A stretch of 64,000 bases of DNA, taken from Saccharopolyspora ipomoeae (lineage in GTDB: Bacteria; Actinomycetota; Actinomycetes; Mycobacteriales; Pseudonocardiaceae). Position 1 is the stretch's first letter, and each line of letters opens with the position of its first letter. The notes below the pieces were generated by a model. That model ran no database searches. It was not told the DNA's origin and saw only the letters and a program-made list of their open reading frames with translations. Location of the stretch: assembly GCF_029952525.1 (NCBI RefSeq), contig NZ_JASAOF010000015.1:62001-126000 (forward strand), given 5' to 3'. The position numbers and the translations under genes are program-made. Below, piece after piece: positions 33,960-42,560 of the stretch.

Positions 33960-34699
33960 TGCGCGCTCGCTGGCGGGCGCTGGGCAGCGGTGCGCCGGTG
34001 ACGCTGGTCGCGCACGGACTCGGCGCGACCGAGGGCGAGGCGCGCATCCCCGCGTCCGGCCTGCGCGGCACCCGGGTGGTGATCACCCTGCCCGGGCACG
34101 GCTCCGCGCCCGACGCCCCGGCCGGGTACTGGAACTACGCTTCGGTGGCCGCCGACGTGCTCGCCATCGCCGACGAGGTCGGTGCGACGCAGGCGGTAGG
34201 CGTCTCGCTCGGCGCAGGCGCGCTGACCCGCATCGCCGCCGAGCACCCCGATCGCTTCCAGCGCCTGGCGCTGCTGCTCCCGGCCGCGCTGGACCGGCCC
34301 CGGGAATCCGCAGCGGCCTGGGCCTACGAGCGGTTGGCCGCCGCGATCGCCGCCGATGACGAGGGCGCGAGCCTGCGGGAGGCGCTGGCCGCCGAGATCC
34401 CGCCCGGCGTCGAGGTCGGCGATCACCTGGCGCAGCGGGCCACCGCGCTGTCCCGGCTCGCCGAGGCGCTGCGCGAGCTGCCGGAGCAAATCCCGGTCGC
34501 CGACGCGAGCGCGCTGTCGCGGGCGTCGGCCGAGGTCCTGGTCATCGGCGCCACCAGCGATCCGATGCACCCCGCCTCGGCGGCGAAGGCCACCGCCGCC
34601 GCGTTCGGCGACGCCCGGCTGGAGCTGCTGGAGTCCCAGGCGCCGATGCTCACCCACCGCAAGCTGCTGCGGGACCTGCTGACGGGTTTCCTGCGCTGA
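33959..34699 (+). CDS. Alpha/beta-fold hydrolase
   Basis: A 246-residue serine hydrolase. HGLGATEGEARIPAS is the oxyanion region, GVSLGAGALTRI the nucleophile elbow with Ser (G-V-S-L-G), and VIGATSDPMHP the acid region; the catalytic His is likely in PMLTHRKLLRD near the end. Substrate not predictable. GTG 33959 is coupled to DUF2516 through a one-base overlap. Confidence 0.85.
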   Translation: MRARWRALGSGAPVTLVAHGLGATEGEARIPASGLRGTRVVITLPGHGSAPDAPAGYWNYASVAADVLAIADEVGATQAVGVSLGAGALTRIAAEHPDRFQRLALLLPAALDRPRESAAAWAYERLAAAIAADDEGASLREALAAEIPPGVEVGDHLAQRATALSRLAEALRELPEQIPVADASALSRASAEVLVIGATSDPMHPASAAKATAAAFGDARLELLESQAPMLTHRKLLRDLLTGFLR

Positions 34700-34717
34700 G
34701 CGTTCTATCGTGCGGGC

Positions 34718-35266
34718 ATGGGTTTCGATGGGTCCGCGGCGGCGGGAACGCTGGAAGTCACCACGGCGCTGGAGCGCCTCGACCTGCTCGCCGACCCGGT
34801 CGCCGAGTCCGTGCGCGGGCTCGGTGACGACCGGATCGGCGTGGCCGAGATCGACCCGGATCTGGCCGACACCGCCGCGTTCTGCGAGAAGTACGGCTCG
34901 CCGCTGGAGCTCTCGGCGAACTGCGTGGTGGTGGCGGGCAAGCGCGCCGGCGAGGTCCGCCGCGCGGCCTGCGTCGTGCTGGCCACCACCCGCGCCGACG
35001 TCAACGGCGTGGTGAAGCGCCGTCTCGACGTCCGCAAGGCGTCGTTCGCCGCGATGGACGAGGCGGTGATGCTCACCGGCATGGAGTACGGCGGCATCAC
35101 CCCGTTCGGCCTGCCCGAGGGCTGGCCGATCCTCGTCGATCCCCGCGTGGTCGAGGCCGGCGCGGTCGTCGTCGGCAGCGGCCTCCGCCGCAGCAAGATC
35201 ATCACCCCGGCCGACGTGCTCCCGGAGCTCCCGCACGCCGAAGTCCTCGAAGACCTCGCCCGCTGA
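34718..35266 (+). CDS. YbaK/EbsC-type aminoacyl-tRNA deacylase domain protein
   Basis: A 182-residue protein of the YbaK/ProX superfamily, which hydrolyses mischarged tRNA in trans. The family blocks are ANCVVVAGKRAGEVRRAACVVLATTRADVNGVVKR, the catalytic-type Lys in KRRLDVRKASF, and GITPFGLPEGWPILVDPRV. Within the superfamily it falls with the actinobacterial branch whose specificity is unknown. ATG 34718 follows the hydrolase by 18 bp. Confidence 0.9.
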   Translation: MGFDGSAAAGTLEVTTALERLDLLADPVAESVRGLGDDRIGVAEIDPDLADTAAFCEKYGSPLELSANCVVVAGKRAGEVRRAACVVLATTRADVNGVVKRRLDVRKASFAAMDEAVMLTGMEYGGITPFGLPEGWPILVDPRVVEAGAVVVGSGLRRSKIITPADVLPELPHAEVLEDLAR

Positions 35267-35300
35267 GCGGTGGTCCCGGGAGGCGCGTTCCGCACCAGCA

Positions 35301-35370
35301 GACGGTTTTTCCTCGAATTGTCCGGGCAAAACGGACATTGATCATGGGTGATTCGAGGAAAAACCGTCCC
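35301..35370. repeat. 70-bp element with terminal inverted repeats, copy 2
   Basis: GACGGTTTTTCCTCGAATT at 35301-35319 and ATTCGAGGAAAAACCGTCCC at 35351-35370 are inverted ends. It is the reverse-oriented partner of the element at 14461-14531, lying between the convergent YbaK and purU genes, where it may also act as a terminator. Confidence 0.85.
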
Positions 35371-35380
35371 TTGGTGACGC

Positions 35381-36253
35381 TCAGAACACGACGGTGCGCT
35401 TGCCGTGGACCAGGACGCGGTCCTCGACGTGGGAGCGCAGGCCCCGGGAGAGCACCATCTTCTCGATGTCGCGCCCCTTGCGGACCATGTCCGCGACGTC
35501 GTCGGTGTGATCGATGCGGATCACGCCCTGCTCGATGATCGGGCCCGCGTCCAGCTCCGCCGTCACGTAGTGGCAGGTCGCGCCGATCAGCTTCACGCCG
35601 CGCTCGTAGGCCTGGTGGTACGGCCGGGCACCGGCGAACGACGGCAGGAAGCTGTGGTGGATGTTGATCGCCTTGCCCGCCCACCGCTCGCACAGCTCCG
35701 GCGGCAGCACCTGCATGAACCGGGCGAGCACGATCGCGTCCGGGTCGTGCTGCTCGGCCAGCTCCCGGACCTGCTCGAACGCGGCCGCCTTGGTCTCCGG
35801 GTCCTTGCTGAAGGGCACGTGGTGGAACGGGATGCCGTGCGCCTCGGTGATCGGCCCCAGCTCCGGGTGGTTGCCGATCACCGCGCACAGCTCGACGTCC
35901 AGCTCCCCGGATCCGACCCGGCCGAGCAGGTCGTGCAGGCAGTGGGCCTCCTTGGACACCAGCACCACGACGCGGCGGCGCTCGGCGGTGTCCCAGATCC
36001 GCCACTCGGCCCGGTCGCTGAGCTCGCCCGCCACGGCGCCGAAGCGCTCGCGCAGCTCCTCGATGCCGAACGGCAGCGAGTCCGCGCGCACCTCCTGCCG
36101 GGTGAAGAACCAGCCGGTCGTGGTGTCGGTGTGGTGACCGGCCTCGACGATCCATCCGCCGTGCTCGGCCAGGAAGCCGGAGACGGCGGCGACGATCCCG
36201 GTCCGGTCGGGACAGCCGAGGGTGATGACGAAGCGACGTTCGGAAGAGCTCAC
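35381..36253 (-). CDS. purU: Formyltetrahydrofolate deformylase
   Basis: A 290-residue enzyme that hydrolyses 10-formyltetrahydrofolate to formate for purine synthesis and C1 balance. An N-terminal ACT domain (RRFVITLGCPDRTGIVAAVSGFL) precedes the formyltransferase-like domain with catalytic Asn-His-Asp: AINIHHSFLPSFAGA, and HYVTAELDAGPIIEQ with the Asp. GTG 36253 (MSSSERRF) is chosen over TTG 36259. Its stop lies just beyond the inverted-repeat element shared with position 14461. Confidence 0.96.
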   Translation of the reverse strand: MSSSERRFVITLGCPDRTGIVAAVSGFLAEHGGWIVEAGHHTDTTTGWFFTRQEVRADSLPFGIEELRERFGAVAGELSDRAEWRIWDTAERRRVVVLVSKEAHCLHDLLGRVGSGELDVELCAVIGNHPELGPITEAHGIPFHHVPFSKDPETKAAAFEQVRELAEQHDPDAIVLARFMQVLPPELCERWAGKAINIHHSFLPSFAGARPYHQAYERGVKLIGATCHYVTAELDAGPIIEQGVIRIDHTDDVADMVRKGRDIEKMVLSRGLRSHVEDRVLVHGKRTVVF

Positions 36254-36285
36254 GACCAAGATTGTCGCAGGTCGGGTGGGTTCCT

Positions 36286-37011
36286 TCAGCGTCCGGCCGC
36301 CACACCGGCCAGCGCGGTGTCGCCGGTGACCGAAGCGGAACTGGGCCGTCCCCACACCCGTCGGTACACCGCGTCGGCGGTGCCCGCGACGGTCGCGCCG
36401 GTCTCCAGCCCGGCGCCCGCGGGAGCCCCGGTCTCGGGGCGTTCGCCGGGCCGGTAGGTCACCAGCCAGGCCCGTCCCGCGTCGGCCGCGTGGTAGAGCA
36501 CGGTGCCGTCGTGCTCGCCCGCGCTCCAGTCGCCGAGCGGCAGCAGGACGGTGAGCATCTCGTCGATGCCGTCGGCCGCCAGCTCCGGGTCGAAGACCAG
36601 GTCGTGCGCCTGCCCGAGGGCGAGTTCGGCGTCGAGCCGGTGGATCGCGGTCTCGTGCGCGACCCGCCGCGCCCAGCCGGTCGGGGTCGCGTCGTCGAAG
36701 AACGCCCACACCCGCCGATCCGGGTCCATCGTGGACAGATCGGAGACGAGTTCGCCGCGGAGCTCGTCCCACCAGGACAGCAGCGCGTCGAAATCCGCTG
36801 GGGCGTCGGGAACGTCCGGGCGCGCGTCGCCCGGGCCCGACCGCAGCGATGCCCGCACCCGCGCGTAGACGCGCGCGAGGTGCCCGGTCATCCGCCGGAC
36901 GTCCCAGCCCGGGCAGGTCGAGACCGGGGCGTCCGGACCGGCTTGCAGGACCGCACGCCGGAAAGCGTCCGCCTGCTCCTGAAACGCCTTGAGGTGGAAG
37001 TCGCGATCCAT
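36286..37011 (-). CDS. Maleylpyruvate isomerase family (DinB-like) protein, second copy
   Basis: A 241-residue relative of the protein at 18857-19564. The N-terminal blocks are VSTCPGWDVRRMTGHLARVY and AHETAIHRLDAELALG with metal-site histidines; the C-terminal part is a smaller SCP2-like domain. Many actinobacteria carry dozens of these mycothiol-associated DinB proteins. ATG 37011 (MDRDFHL) is preferred because GGGGGG precedes it; ATG 37020 has no site. Substrate unknown. Confidence 0.82.
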   Translation of the reverse strand: MDRDFHLKAFQEQADAFRRAVLQAGPDAPVSTCPGWDVRRMTGHLARVYARVRASLRSGPGDARPDVPDAPADFDALLSWWDELRGELVSDLSTMDPDRRVWAFFDDATPTGWARRVAHETAIHRLDAELALGQAHDLVFDPELAADGIDEMLTVLLPLGDWSAGEHDGTVLYHAADAGRAWLVTYRPGERPETGAPAGAGLETGATVAGTADAVYRRVWGRPSSASVTGDTALAGVAAGR

Positions 37012-37077
37012 GCCCCCCATTAAAGGCGCTACCCCGCTCGCGGGGAAACGCCCGCTCCCGTCGTGTCCGAGACGGCG

Positions 37078-37095
37078 CAGTTTTCATGAAAACTG
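37078..37095. repeat. CATG palindrome, copy 1
   Basis: CAGTTTTCATGAAAACTG is an 18-bp perfect palindrome, one of four sites built on GTTTTCATGAAAAC in this window. Confidence 0.8.
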
Positions 37096-37185
37096 TCATC
37101 CCCCTGCGAAGCAGGGTCACGTTCGAGAACCGAGACGAGATCCCGTTCCGATGCAGGTGAGAAGCACCCTCCCGTCCCCAGACCG

Positions 37186-37231
37186 TTCCCCGTCCTCTAG
37201 AGGACGGGGAAGTTTTCATGAAAACTTCCCC
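37186..37231. repeat. Two overlapping perfect 26-bp palindromes
   Basis: The first palindrome (37186-37211) is centred on CTAG, TTCCCCGTCCTCT with its complement; the second (37206-37231) is centred on CATG, GGGGAAGTTTTCA with its complement. They share GGGGAA (37206-37211), so that segment can pair with either side, like a switch between two mutually exclusive hairpins. Confidence 0.85.
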
Positions 37232-37256
37232 CACTCACGGAGACCCGGGGTGGTGC

Positions 37257-37272
37257 AGTTTTCATGAAAACT
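37257..37272. repeat. CATG palindrome, copy 3
   Basis: AGTTTTCATGAAAACT, perfect 16-bp palindrome, 26 bases after the second palindrome and 13 before the methyltransferase stop. Confidence 0.8.
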
Positions 37273-37285
37273 TCGTCATCCGAGG

Positions 37286-38131
37286 TCAGGGGGCGACGGA
37301 GGACCAGGGGACGGTGAGTTCTCCGAGGCGCCAGCGGGGGTGGCGGTCGAGGACCGGCCACCGCTCCGCGAGGAGGCGGACGGCGTGGGCCCAGCGGGCG
37401 CGGGGGCCGAAGGTGGCCAGCGGAGCGGCCGTCGCCCAGCACGAGTCGAGTTCGCCGAGCAGCGCGTGGATCCGCTCGCCGGGGACGTTGCGGTGGATCA
37501 GCGTCTTCGGCAGCCGCTCGGCGAGGTCGGAGGGCTTGTCGATGGCGGAGGGGAGGCAGGCCAGCGTGAGCGTGCGCGGGCCCTCGCGGGTGAGCGTGAC
37601 CCAGCAGCAGCGGCGGCCGATCTCGTCGCAGGTGCCCTCAACGAGCAGCCCTGTCGGGGCGAGCCGCGAGCACAGCTCGTCCCACGCCTTCCACGCCTCC
37701 GGCTCGGTGTACTGGCGCAGCACGTTGAGCGCGCGGATCAGCGCGGGACCGGGGAAGCCGCGGACGCCCGCGGCGAGGCCCGCGAGCTCGAACCCGCCGC
37801 GCCGGAACTCCAGCCGGGGCGGATCGGCGACGACCTTGCCCGCCGCCACCCGCTCCGGGTCGATCTCCAGCCCCACCACCCGCAGCCGCGGGTGCAGCCC
37901 GGAGAGCCGCTGCGCGAGCTCGACGGTGGTGGTCGGGGTGGCGCCGTAGCCGAGGTCGATGACCACGGGTTCCACGGCGGTGCGGACAGCGCGGGCGACC
38001 TGCGGGGTGGCGGCGATCCAGCGGTCGACGCGGCGCAGCCGGTTGGGGTTGGTGGTGCCGCGCGTCGGCATCCCCATCGCCCGGGCGCGGCCGGCGGCGA
38101 GCCGGGGGTTGCGCTTCTTCGGGACGTTCAT
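37286..38131 (-). CDS. Class I SAM-dependent methyltransferase
   Basis: A 281-residue protein with the Rossmann motif VVIDLGYGATPTTTVELA (motif I, D-L-G-Y-G) and VVGLEIDPERV (motif II acidic strand), then ALIRALNVLRQYTE. The N terminus RLRRVDRWI is basic. It has the look of the actinobacterial methyltransferase often found beside murB. Target unknown; small-molecule methylation is possible. ATG 38131 chosen; a shorter start MGMPTRGTTNPNRLRR is possible. Confidence 0.8.
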   Translation of the reverse strand: MNVPKKRNPRLAAGRARAMGMPTRGTTNPNRLRRVDRWIAATPQVARAVRTAVEPVVIDLGYGATPTTTVELAQRLSGLHPRLRVVGLEIDPERVAAGKVVADPPRLEFRRGGFELAGLAAGVRGFPGPALIRALNVLRQYTEPEAWKAWDELCSRLAPTGLLVEGTCDEIGRRCCWVTLTREGPRTLTLACLPSAIDKPSDLAERLPKTLIHRNVPGERIHALLGELDSCWATAAPLATFGPRARWAHAVRLLAERWPVLDRHPRWRLGELTVPWSSVAP

Positions 38132-38151
38132 CGCGGGCGGGAGTCGCGCGC

Positions 38152-38670
38152 TCAGGCGCGCTGGGCCAGCCACGCGGCCGTGAAGTGGTCCTCCTCGACC
38201 AGCATCTTCTGCACCTGCTCGGCGACGAGGTCTTCGAGCTTGCCGCCGACGAACGGGACGGTGACCTTGACCGAGCCCTCCACGACGAGCTCGCTGACCG
38301 CGGGCCCGGTGGGGTCGACGAGGTCGCGCAGCCACATCGAGCCGGTGATGGAGCAGGGGGCGCCGGCGATCTCGGCCGCGATCTCGCCGGTGTAGTGGCC
38401 GTCCTCCTCGCGCCGCCAGGACTCGCTGCGGTCGATGAGCAGGTCGCCGCCGACGACCGTGCGGGCCACCGACGGGAGCTTGTCGGCCGGGACGCCCTGA
38501 CGGGTCTGGAAGCGGGCCCCGTCGTCGGTGTCCACGTGCTGCAGCAGGGTCGCGGTGGAGCCGCCGAGCTCCTCCAGCCGGGCTGCGAGGTAGTCGGAAT
38601 CGATCAGCGCCCGGTACACCTCGACGGCGGGCCGTTCGGAGGTGCTGCGGTGCTCGATGCGGCGTGCCAT
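38152..38670 (-). CDS. DUF2505 family (START/polyketide-cyclase-like fold) protein
   Basis: A 172-residue DUF2505 protein: ARRIEHRSTSERPAVEVYRALIDSDYLAARLEELGG at the N terminus, VSELVVEGSVKVTVPFVGGKLEDLVAEQVQ near the end. The fold is a lipid-binding SRPBCC barrel; no catalytic residue is known. It lies next to the methyltransferase and divergent to murB, an arrangement conserved in mycobacteria. ATG 38670. Confidence 0.9.
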   Translation of the reverse strand: MARRIEHRSTSERPAVEVYRALIDSDYLAARLEELGGSTATLLQHVDTDDGARFQTRQGVPADKLPSVARTVVGGDLLIDRSESWRREEDGHYTGEIAAEIAGAPCSITGSMWLRDLVDPTGPAVSELVVEGSVKVTVPFVGGKLEDLVAEQVQKMLVEEDHFTAAWLAQRA

Positions 38671-38695
38671 GCAGCGGAGGTTACCTTTGGCAGTC

Positions 38696-39820
38696 GTGAG
38701 TGCCTCTACGTCCGGTGCCGAAGAAGTGCGCGACGACACTGCCCTGCCTGGTGAGAAGCCGGGCGGTGGGTCGCCGCTGGCCGAGTTCACCACCCTGCGA
38801 CTCGGCGGCCCCGCGACCGGCCTCGTGGTCGCCACCAGCGAGAACGAGCTGGTCGACGCGGTCCGCGCGGCCGACGACGGCGGGCACCGGCTGCTGGTGC
38901 TCGGCGGCGGGTCGAACCTGGTCATCGCCGACGAGGGCTTCGACGGGCACGCCGTGCGCATCGCGACCCGCGGCCGCGAGTACGACAACGTCGGCGACGG
39001 GATCGTGCAGCTCACCGCCGAGGCGGGCGAGGACTGGGACGACGTGGTCGCCGACTCGGTGGCCCAGGGCCTGGGCGGGCTGGAGTGCCTGTCGGGCATC
39101 CCGGGCCTGGCCGGGGCGACCCCGGTGCAGAACGTCGGCGCCTACGGCGTGGAGGTCTCCGAGCTGCTGGTCTCGGTCGACCTGCTGGACCGGCGCACCG
39201 GCCGGGTGCGGACCGTGCGGGCCGCCGACCTGGGCCTGACCTACCGCAGCAGCGTCCTCAAGCACAGCGACGCGGCGGTGGTGCTGCGCGCCCGGTTCCG
39301 GCTGCACGACAGCGGCCTGTCGGCGCCGATCCGCTACGCCGAGCTGGCCCGGACGCTGGGCGTGGAGCCCGGGGAGCGGGTGGACGCAGCGAAGGCGCGG
39401 GACGCGGTGCTGGGGCTGCGGCGCGGCAAGGGCATGGTGCTCGACCCGGCCGATCACGACACCTGGAGCGCGGGCTCGTTCTTCACCAACCCGATCGTGC
39501 CGGAGGCCGAGCTGCCCGCCGCGCTGGAGCGCATCGCCGAGCGGGTGGGCGCGGACCAGCGGATCCCGCAGTACCCGGCCGAGGGCGGCGGGAAGCTGTC
39601 GGCGGCCTGGCTGATCGAGCGCGCCGGTTTCGCCAAGGGCCACCGGGGGCCGGGCGGTCGGGTCGCGCTGTCGAGCAAGCACACCCTGGCGCTGACCAAC
39701 CGGGGCGGCGCGACCACCGCGGACCTGCTGGAACTGGCCCGCGAGGTCCGCGACGGCGTCCGCGAGGTCTTCGGCGTCACCCTCGCTCCCGAGCCCGTGA
39801 TGGTCGATTGCGCGCTCTGA
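38696..39820 (+). CDS. murB: UDP-N-acetylenolpyruvoylglucosamine reductase
   Basis: A 374-residue FAD enzyme that reduces UDP-GlcNAc-enolpyruvate with NADPH in peptidoglycan synthesis. FAD-binding blocks are LVLGGGSNLVIADEGFDG and GLGGLECLSGIPGLAGATPVQNVGAYG; the catalytic Ser is in WSAGSFFTNP and the Glu of motif 3 in AGFAKG near the end. It is the type-I enzyme. GTG 38696 (MSASTSGAEE) is used; TACCTT at 38682-38687 would allow leaderless transcription. Divergent from DUF2505. Confidence 0.97.
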   Translation: MSASTSGAEEVRDDTALPGEKPGGGSPLAEFTTLRLGGPATGLVVATSENELVDAVRAADDGGHRLLVLGGGSNLVIADEGFDGHAVRIATRGREYDNVGDGIVQLTAEAGEDWDDVVADSVAQGLGGLECLSGIPGLAGATPVQNVGAYGVEVSELLVSVDLLDRRTGRVRTVRAADLGLTYRSSVLKHSDAAVVLRARFRLHDSGLSAPIRYAELARTLGVEPGERVDAAKARDAVLGLRRGKGMVLDPADHDTWSAGSFFTNPIVPEAELPAALERIAERVGADQRIPQYPAEGGGKLSAAWLIERAGFAKGHRGPGGRVALSSKHTLALTNRGGATTADLLELAREVRDGVREVFGVTLAPEPVMVDCAL

Positions 39821-39898
39821 TCCAGCGGCCATCCAGGTGACTCTTAGTGACTAACAGGTAACCCTGTGTGTTAAATGGCAGAGGTGGAGGGGGCCACC

Positions 39899-40903
39899 AT
39901 GCTGAGCATCAGGGAACTTCGCGACCGCGCGGTGATCCGCCCGATCAAGCGCGCGGTCGAGGACCAGCTGCTGGACCTGCCCGGGGTCACGGGCGTGGAC
40001 ATCGGTGCCCGGACGCGCGCGGGCAGCCGACTCCGCGAGCAGGTCATCGTCGTGTCGGTCGCCCGCAAGCGGCCGCGCGATGTCCTCGGCAGGGACGGTT
40101 GCGTGCCCGCCGAGCTGTTCGGCATCCCCACCGACGTGGTCGAGGAGCAGGCTCTCCTGCAGCACATCCACCGCTCCAGCGAGGAGCCGCTGCGGTGGCC
40201 GACCCGGACGATCGGCTCCGACGGCGGTCCGGGGTGCCCGCTGCGCGCGGTGCGCGGCGGCAGCGGCCTGGCGCCGTGCCGGTCGGTCCGGCTGGAGGCC
40301 GGCGAGTACCGCCGGATCGGGACGCTCGGGGTGCTGGTGGCCGGTGATTCCGCCGAGCCGATGGGACTGACGACCTTCGACGTCGGCTGCCTGGACGACG
40401 CGTGGTCGGTGGGCGACCGGATGGCCGAGCCGGAGAGCGGCCAGGTGCACGCCGAACTCGCCAGGGCCGCGCTGTCGGGCCGGGTGGACGCGGCCGCCGT
40501 CCGCGTCGTGCCCGGTCTGACGGCCTCGCCGGAGGTCGGCAGGCTCGGCCCGGTCACCGGTCACGCGCGGGCCTACCCCGGCGAGCCGGTCCGCAAGCAC
40601 GGGTTCGGCACGGGTCTCACCGACGGCGTCGTGACCTCGGTGGACGCCACGATCCGCGTCGATCACGGGGCGGCGCTGGGGGTGCGGGTGCTGCGCGAGC
40701 AGATCCGGATCACCACCGATCGGCCGCACTTCTGCGGCCCGGGTGATGCCGGGGCGGCCGTCGTCGACCCGTCGGGCCGGTTGCTGGGTCTGCACGTCGC
40801 CGGGGCCGAGGGCGGGGTCGTCGGATATGCGACTCCGATAGGGGACGTTCTCTCGGAACTCGACGTCCGGCTCCACCCGCGATTCCAGCCGCTCGGCGTC
40901 TGA
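39899..40903 (+). CDS. Trypsin-like protease fold with GDAG at the active serine (pseudo-protease)
   Basis: A 334-residue protein of chymotrypsin fold. The usual GDSG motif around the catalytic serine reads GDAGAAVVD (after FCGPGD), so the nucleophile is lost and the protein is probably not a protease. Other strands of the fold are visible: TRIDIGARTRAGS-like start, GHARAYPGEPVRKHGFGTGLTDGVV and RLLGLHVAGAEGG. It may keep a binding role. ATG 39899 is chosen because GGTGGAGGGGG lies before it; an ATG at 39875 is in frame. It is monocistronic between murB and the L,D-transpeptidase. Confidence 0.8.
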   Translation: MLSIRELRDRAVIRPIKRAVEDQLLDLPGVTGVDIGARTRAGSRLREQVIVVSVARKRPRDVLGRDGCVPAELFGIPTDVVEEQALLQHIHRSSEEPLRWPTRTIGSDGGPGCPLRAVRGGSGLAPCRSVRLEAGEYRRIGTLGVLVAGDSAEPMGLTTFDVGCLDDAWSVGDRMAEPESGQVHAELARAALSGRVDAAAVRVVPGLTASPEVGRLGPVTGHARAYPGEPVRKHGFGTGLTDGVVTSVDATIRVDHGAALGVRVLREQIRITTDRPHFCGPGDAGAAVVDPSGRLLGLHVAGAEGGVVGYATPIGDVLSELDVRLHPRFQPLGV

Positions 40904-41160
40904 GGGCCGTTCGCGCGAATTGTGCCGGGGAATCGCGCGAACTCCATTTCGCGTCGAATGCCCCCCTTTCGGGGCAGGTGGAGCGGCATTCGGCGGTTGT
41001 GATGCGATGCACAAGCGTCCCGGACATCTTTTCGCGCCGTCGCGCGTCTTAATGGTGGGGGCGAGGAGAACCGCCGGCTGGAGAGAAGCGCGTTCGCTTT
41101 TTCCGGCGGTGACCGTTTTTTGCCGATTTCGACTTCATTTTCAGAGAGGATTCCTTCGAA

Positions 41161-42312
41161 GTGAGTGGTGTGATGCGGCTGCCGTGGCGCGTGTTGTTGG
41201 GGGCGTTGGCGGCCGTCCTGCTGATCGCGGGCTGTTCTGCGCAATCGCAGGAGCAGTCCCAGCCCGCTCCGCCGGTCGCCGCGGTCCACCTCGAACCGGG
41301 CGCCGGTGCGGGTGAGGTCAGTCCGACCGCTCCGATCAAGGCTTCCGTGGGCGAGGGGCGCTTCGAGTCCGTCCAGCTGACCAACGCCGACGGCAAGGCC
41401 GTGGCCGGGCAGCTGGCCGCCGACGGCACGAGCTGGCAGGCGACCGAGGCGCTCGGCTACGGCAAGGAGTACACCTGGTCCGGCCAGGCCGTCGGGACCG
41501 ACGGGAGGAAGGCGCCGGTGCAGGGCTCCTTCCGCACGGTGCAGCCGAAGAAGACGGTCCGGGCCACGGTCAACCCGACCGACGACGCGAAGGTCGGCAT
41601 CGCGATGCCGATCAGCGTCAAGTTCGACGAGCCGGTCAAGGACAAGGCGGCGGCGGAGCGCGCGCTGAGCGTGCAGACCTCCACGCCCGTCGAGGGCTCG
41701 TGGGCGTGGCTGTCGGACAAGCAGGTCGACTACCGGCCCAAGGAGTACTGGCCGGCGAACACGCACGTCACCGTCAAGGCCGACCTCTACGGCGTGCCCT
41801 ACGGCGACGGCTCCTACGGCCTGGCCGACCTGACCAGCGATTTCGACATCGGCCGCGCGCAGATCGTCAAGGCCGCGGTGGGCACCCACCAGATGGTCGT
41901 GATGCGCGACGGGCAGCAGGTGGCCAGCTACCCGGCCAGCTACGGCGAGGAGTACGACCCGGGGCGCAACACCCCGAACGGCACGTACATCGTGATGGAG
42001 AAGAACCCCGTCGAGATCATGGACAACCCGCGCTACGGGTACCACGACGTGCGCAAGACCTTCGCGGCCCGCTTCTCCAACCACGGCGAGTTCATCCACG
42101 AGAACCAGGAGAACGCCGCCGCGCTGGGCAAGGTGAACAACTCGCACGGCTGCATCAACCTCAACGCCGCCGACGCCAAGGCCTACTACGACAGCGCCCT
42201 GCTGGGCGACCCGGTCGAGGTCACGGGCTCGGCGAGCTCGATGGAGCCGCGCTACGACGTCTACGACTGGATTTTGACCTGGGACCAGTGGAAGGCGAAG
42301 TCCGCTCTCTGA
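41161..42312 (+). CDS. L,D-transpeptidase lipoprotein (LdtMt-like)
   Basis: A 383-residue secreted lipoprotein that makes 3-3 crosslinks in peptidoglycan. Lipobox LIAGC (signal peptidase II), two Ig-like domains (~residues 40-230), then a YkuD domain with the catalytic Cys in SHGCINL and the HEFIHENQEN region. WxxW-like C terminus (WILTWDQWK) is typical of the mycobacterial Ldts. The palindrome at 42321-42355 follows the stop. GTG 41161, GTG 41170 and ATG 41173 are all possible starts; the first is taken. Confidence 0.95.
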   Translation: MSGVMRLPWRVLLGALAAVLLIAGCSAQSQEQSQPAPPVAAVHLEPGAGAGEVSPTAPIKASVGEGRFESVQLTNADGKAVAGQLAADGTSWQATEALGYGKEYTWSGQAVGTDGRKAPVQGSFRTVQPKKTVRATVNPTDDAKVGIAMPISVKFDEPVKDKAAAERALSVQTSTPVEGSWAWLSDKQVDYRPKEYWPANTHVTVKADLYGVPYGDGSYGLADLTSDFDIGRAQIVKAAVGTHQMVVMRDGQQVASYPASYGEEYDPGRNTPNGTYIVMEKNPVEIMDNPRYGYHDVRKTFAARFSNHGEFIHENQENAAALGKVNNSHGCINLNAADAKAYYDSALLGDPVEVTGSASSMEPRYDVYDWILTWDQWKAKSAL

Positions 42313-42320
42313 TCGAGGCC

Positions 42321-42355
42321 GGGGTGGGGAAGTTTTCATGAGAACTTCCCCACCC
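42321..42355. repeat. CATG palindrome, copy 4, after the transpeptidase gene
   Basis: GGGGTGGGGAAGTTTTCA continues into a near-perfect complement (one mismatch), with the same CATG core as the three sites at 37.1-37.3 kb. Nine bases after the stop, so it may serve as terminator. Confidence 0.8.
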
Positions 42356-42560
42356 CCACCGCGCCGCGGTGGAAGCGCGGACGGTCTGTGACGGAAGCCA
42401 CCGAGGGGCGGCGGAGCGGGGGTTTCGCCGCCCCTCGGGGGTAGCGTCGTGGGTTGGCTCCGAGGTTTCAGCGCGTCGACGGGAATGTTTCGGCGGCGTG
42501 CGGTGTCGGGGTTGATCGGGTCCGAACAACTCGGGCCCACCGGCTTGCGATGGGCAGCAG

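Noticed and set aside
37078-37272. CRISPR-like array of palindromes
   Set aside because: Only three sites with irregular spacing, no constant repeat-spacer pattern and no cas genes.
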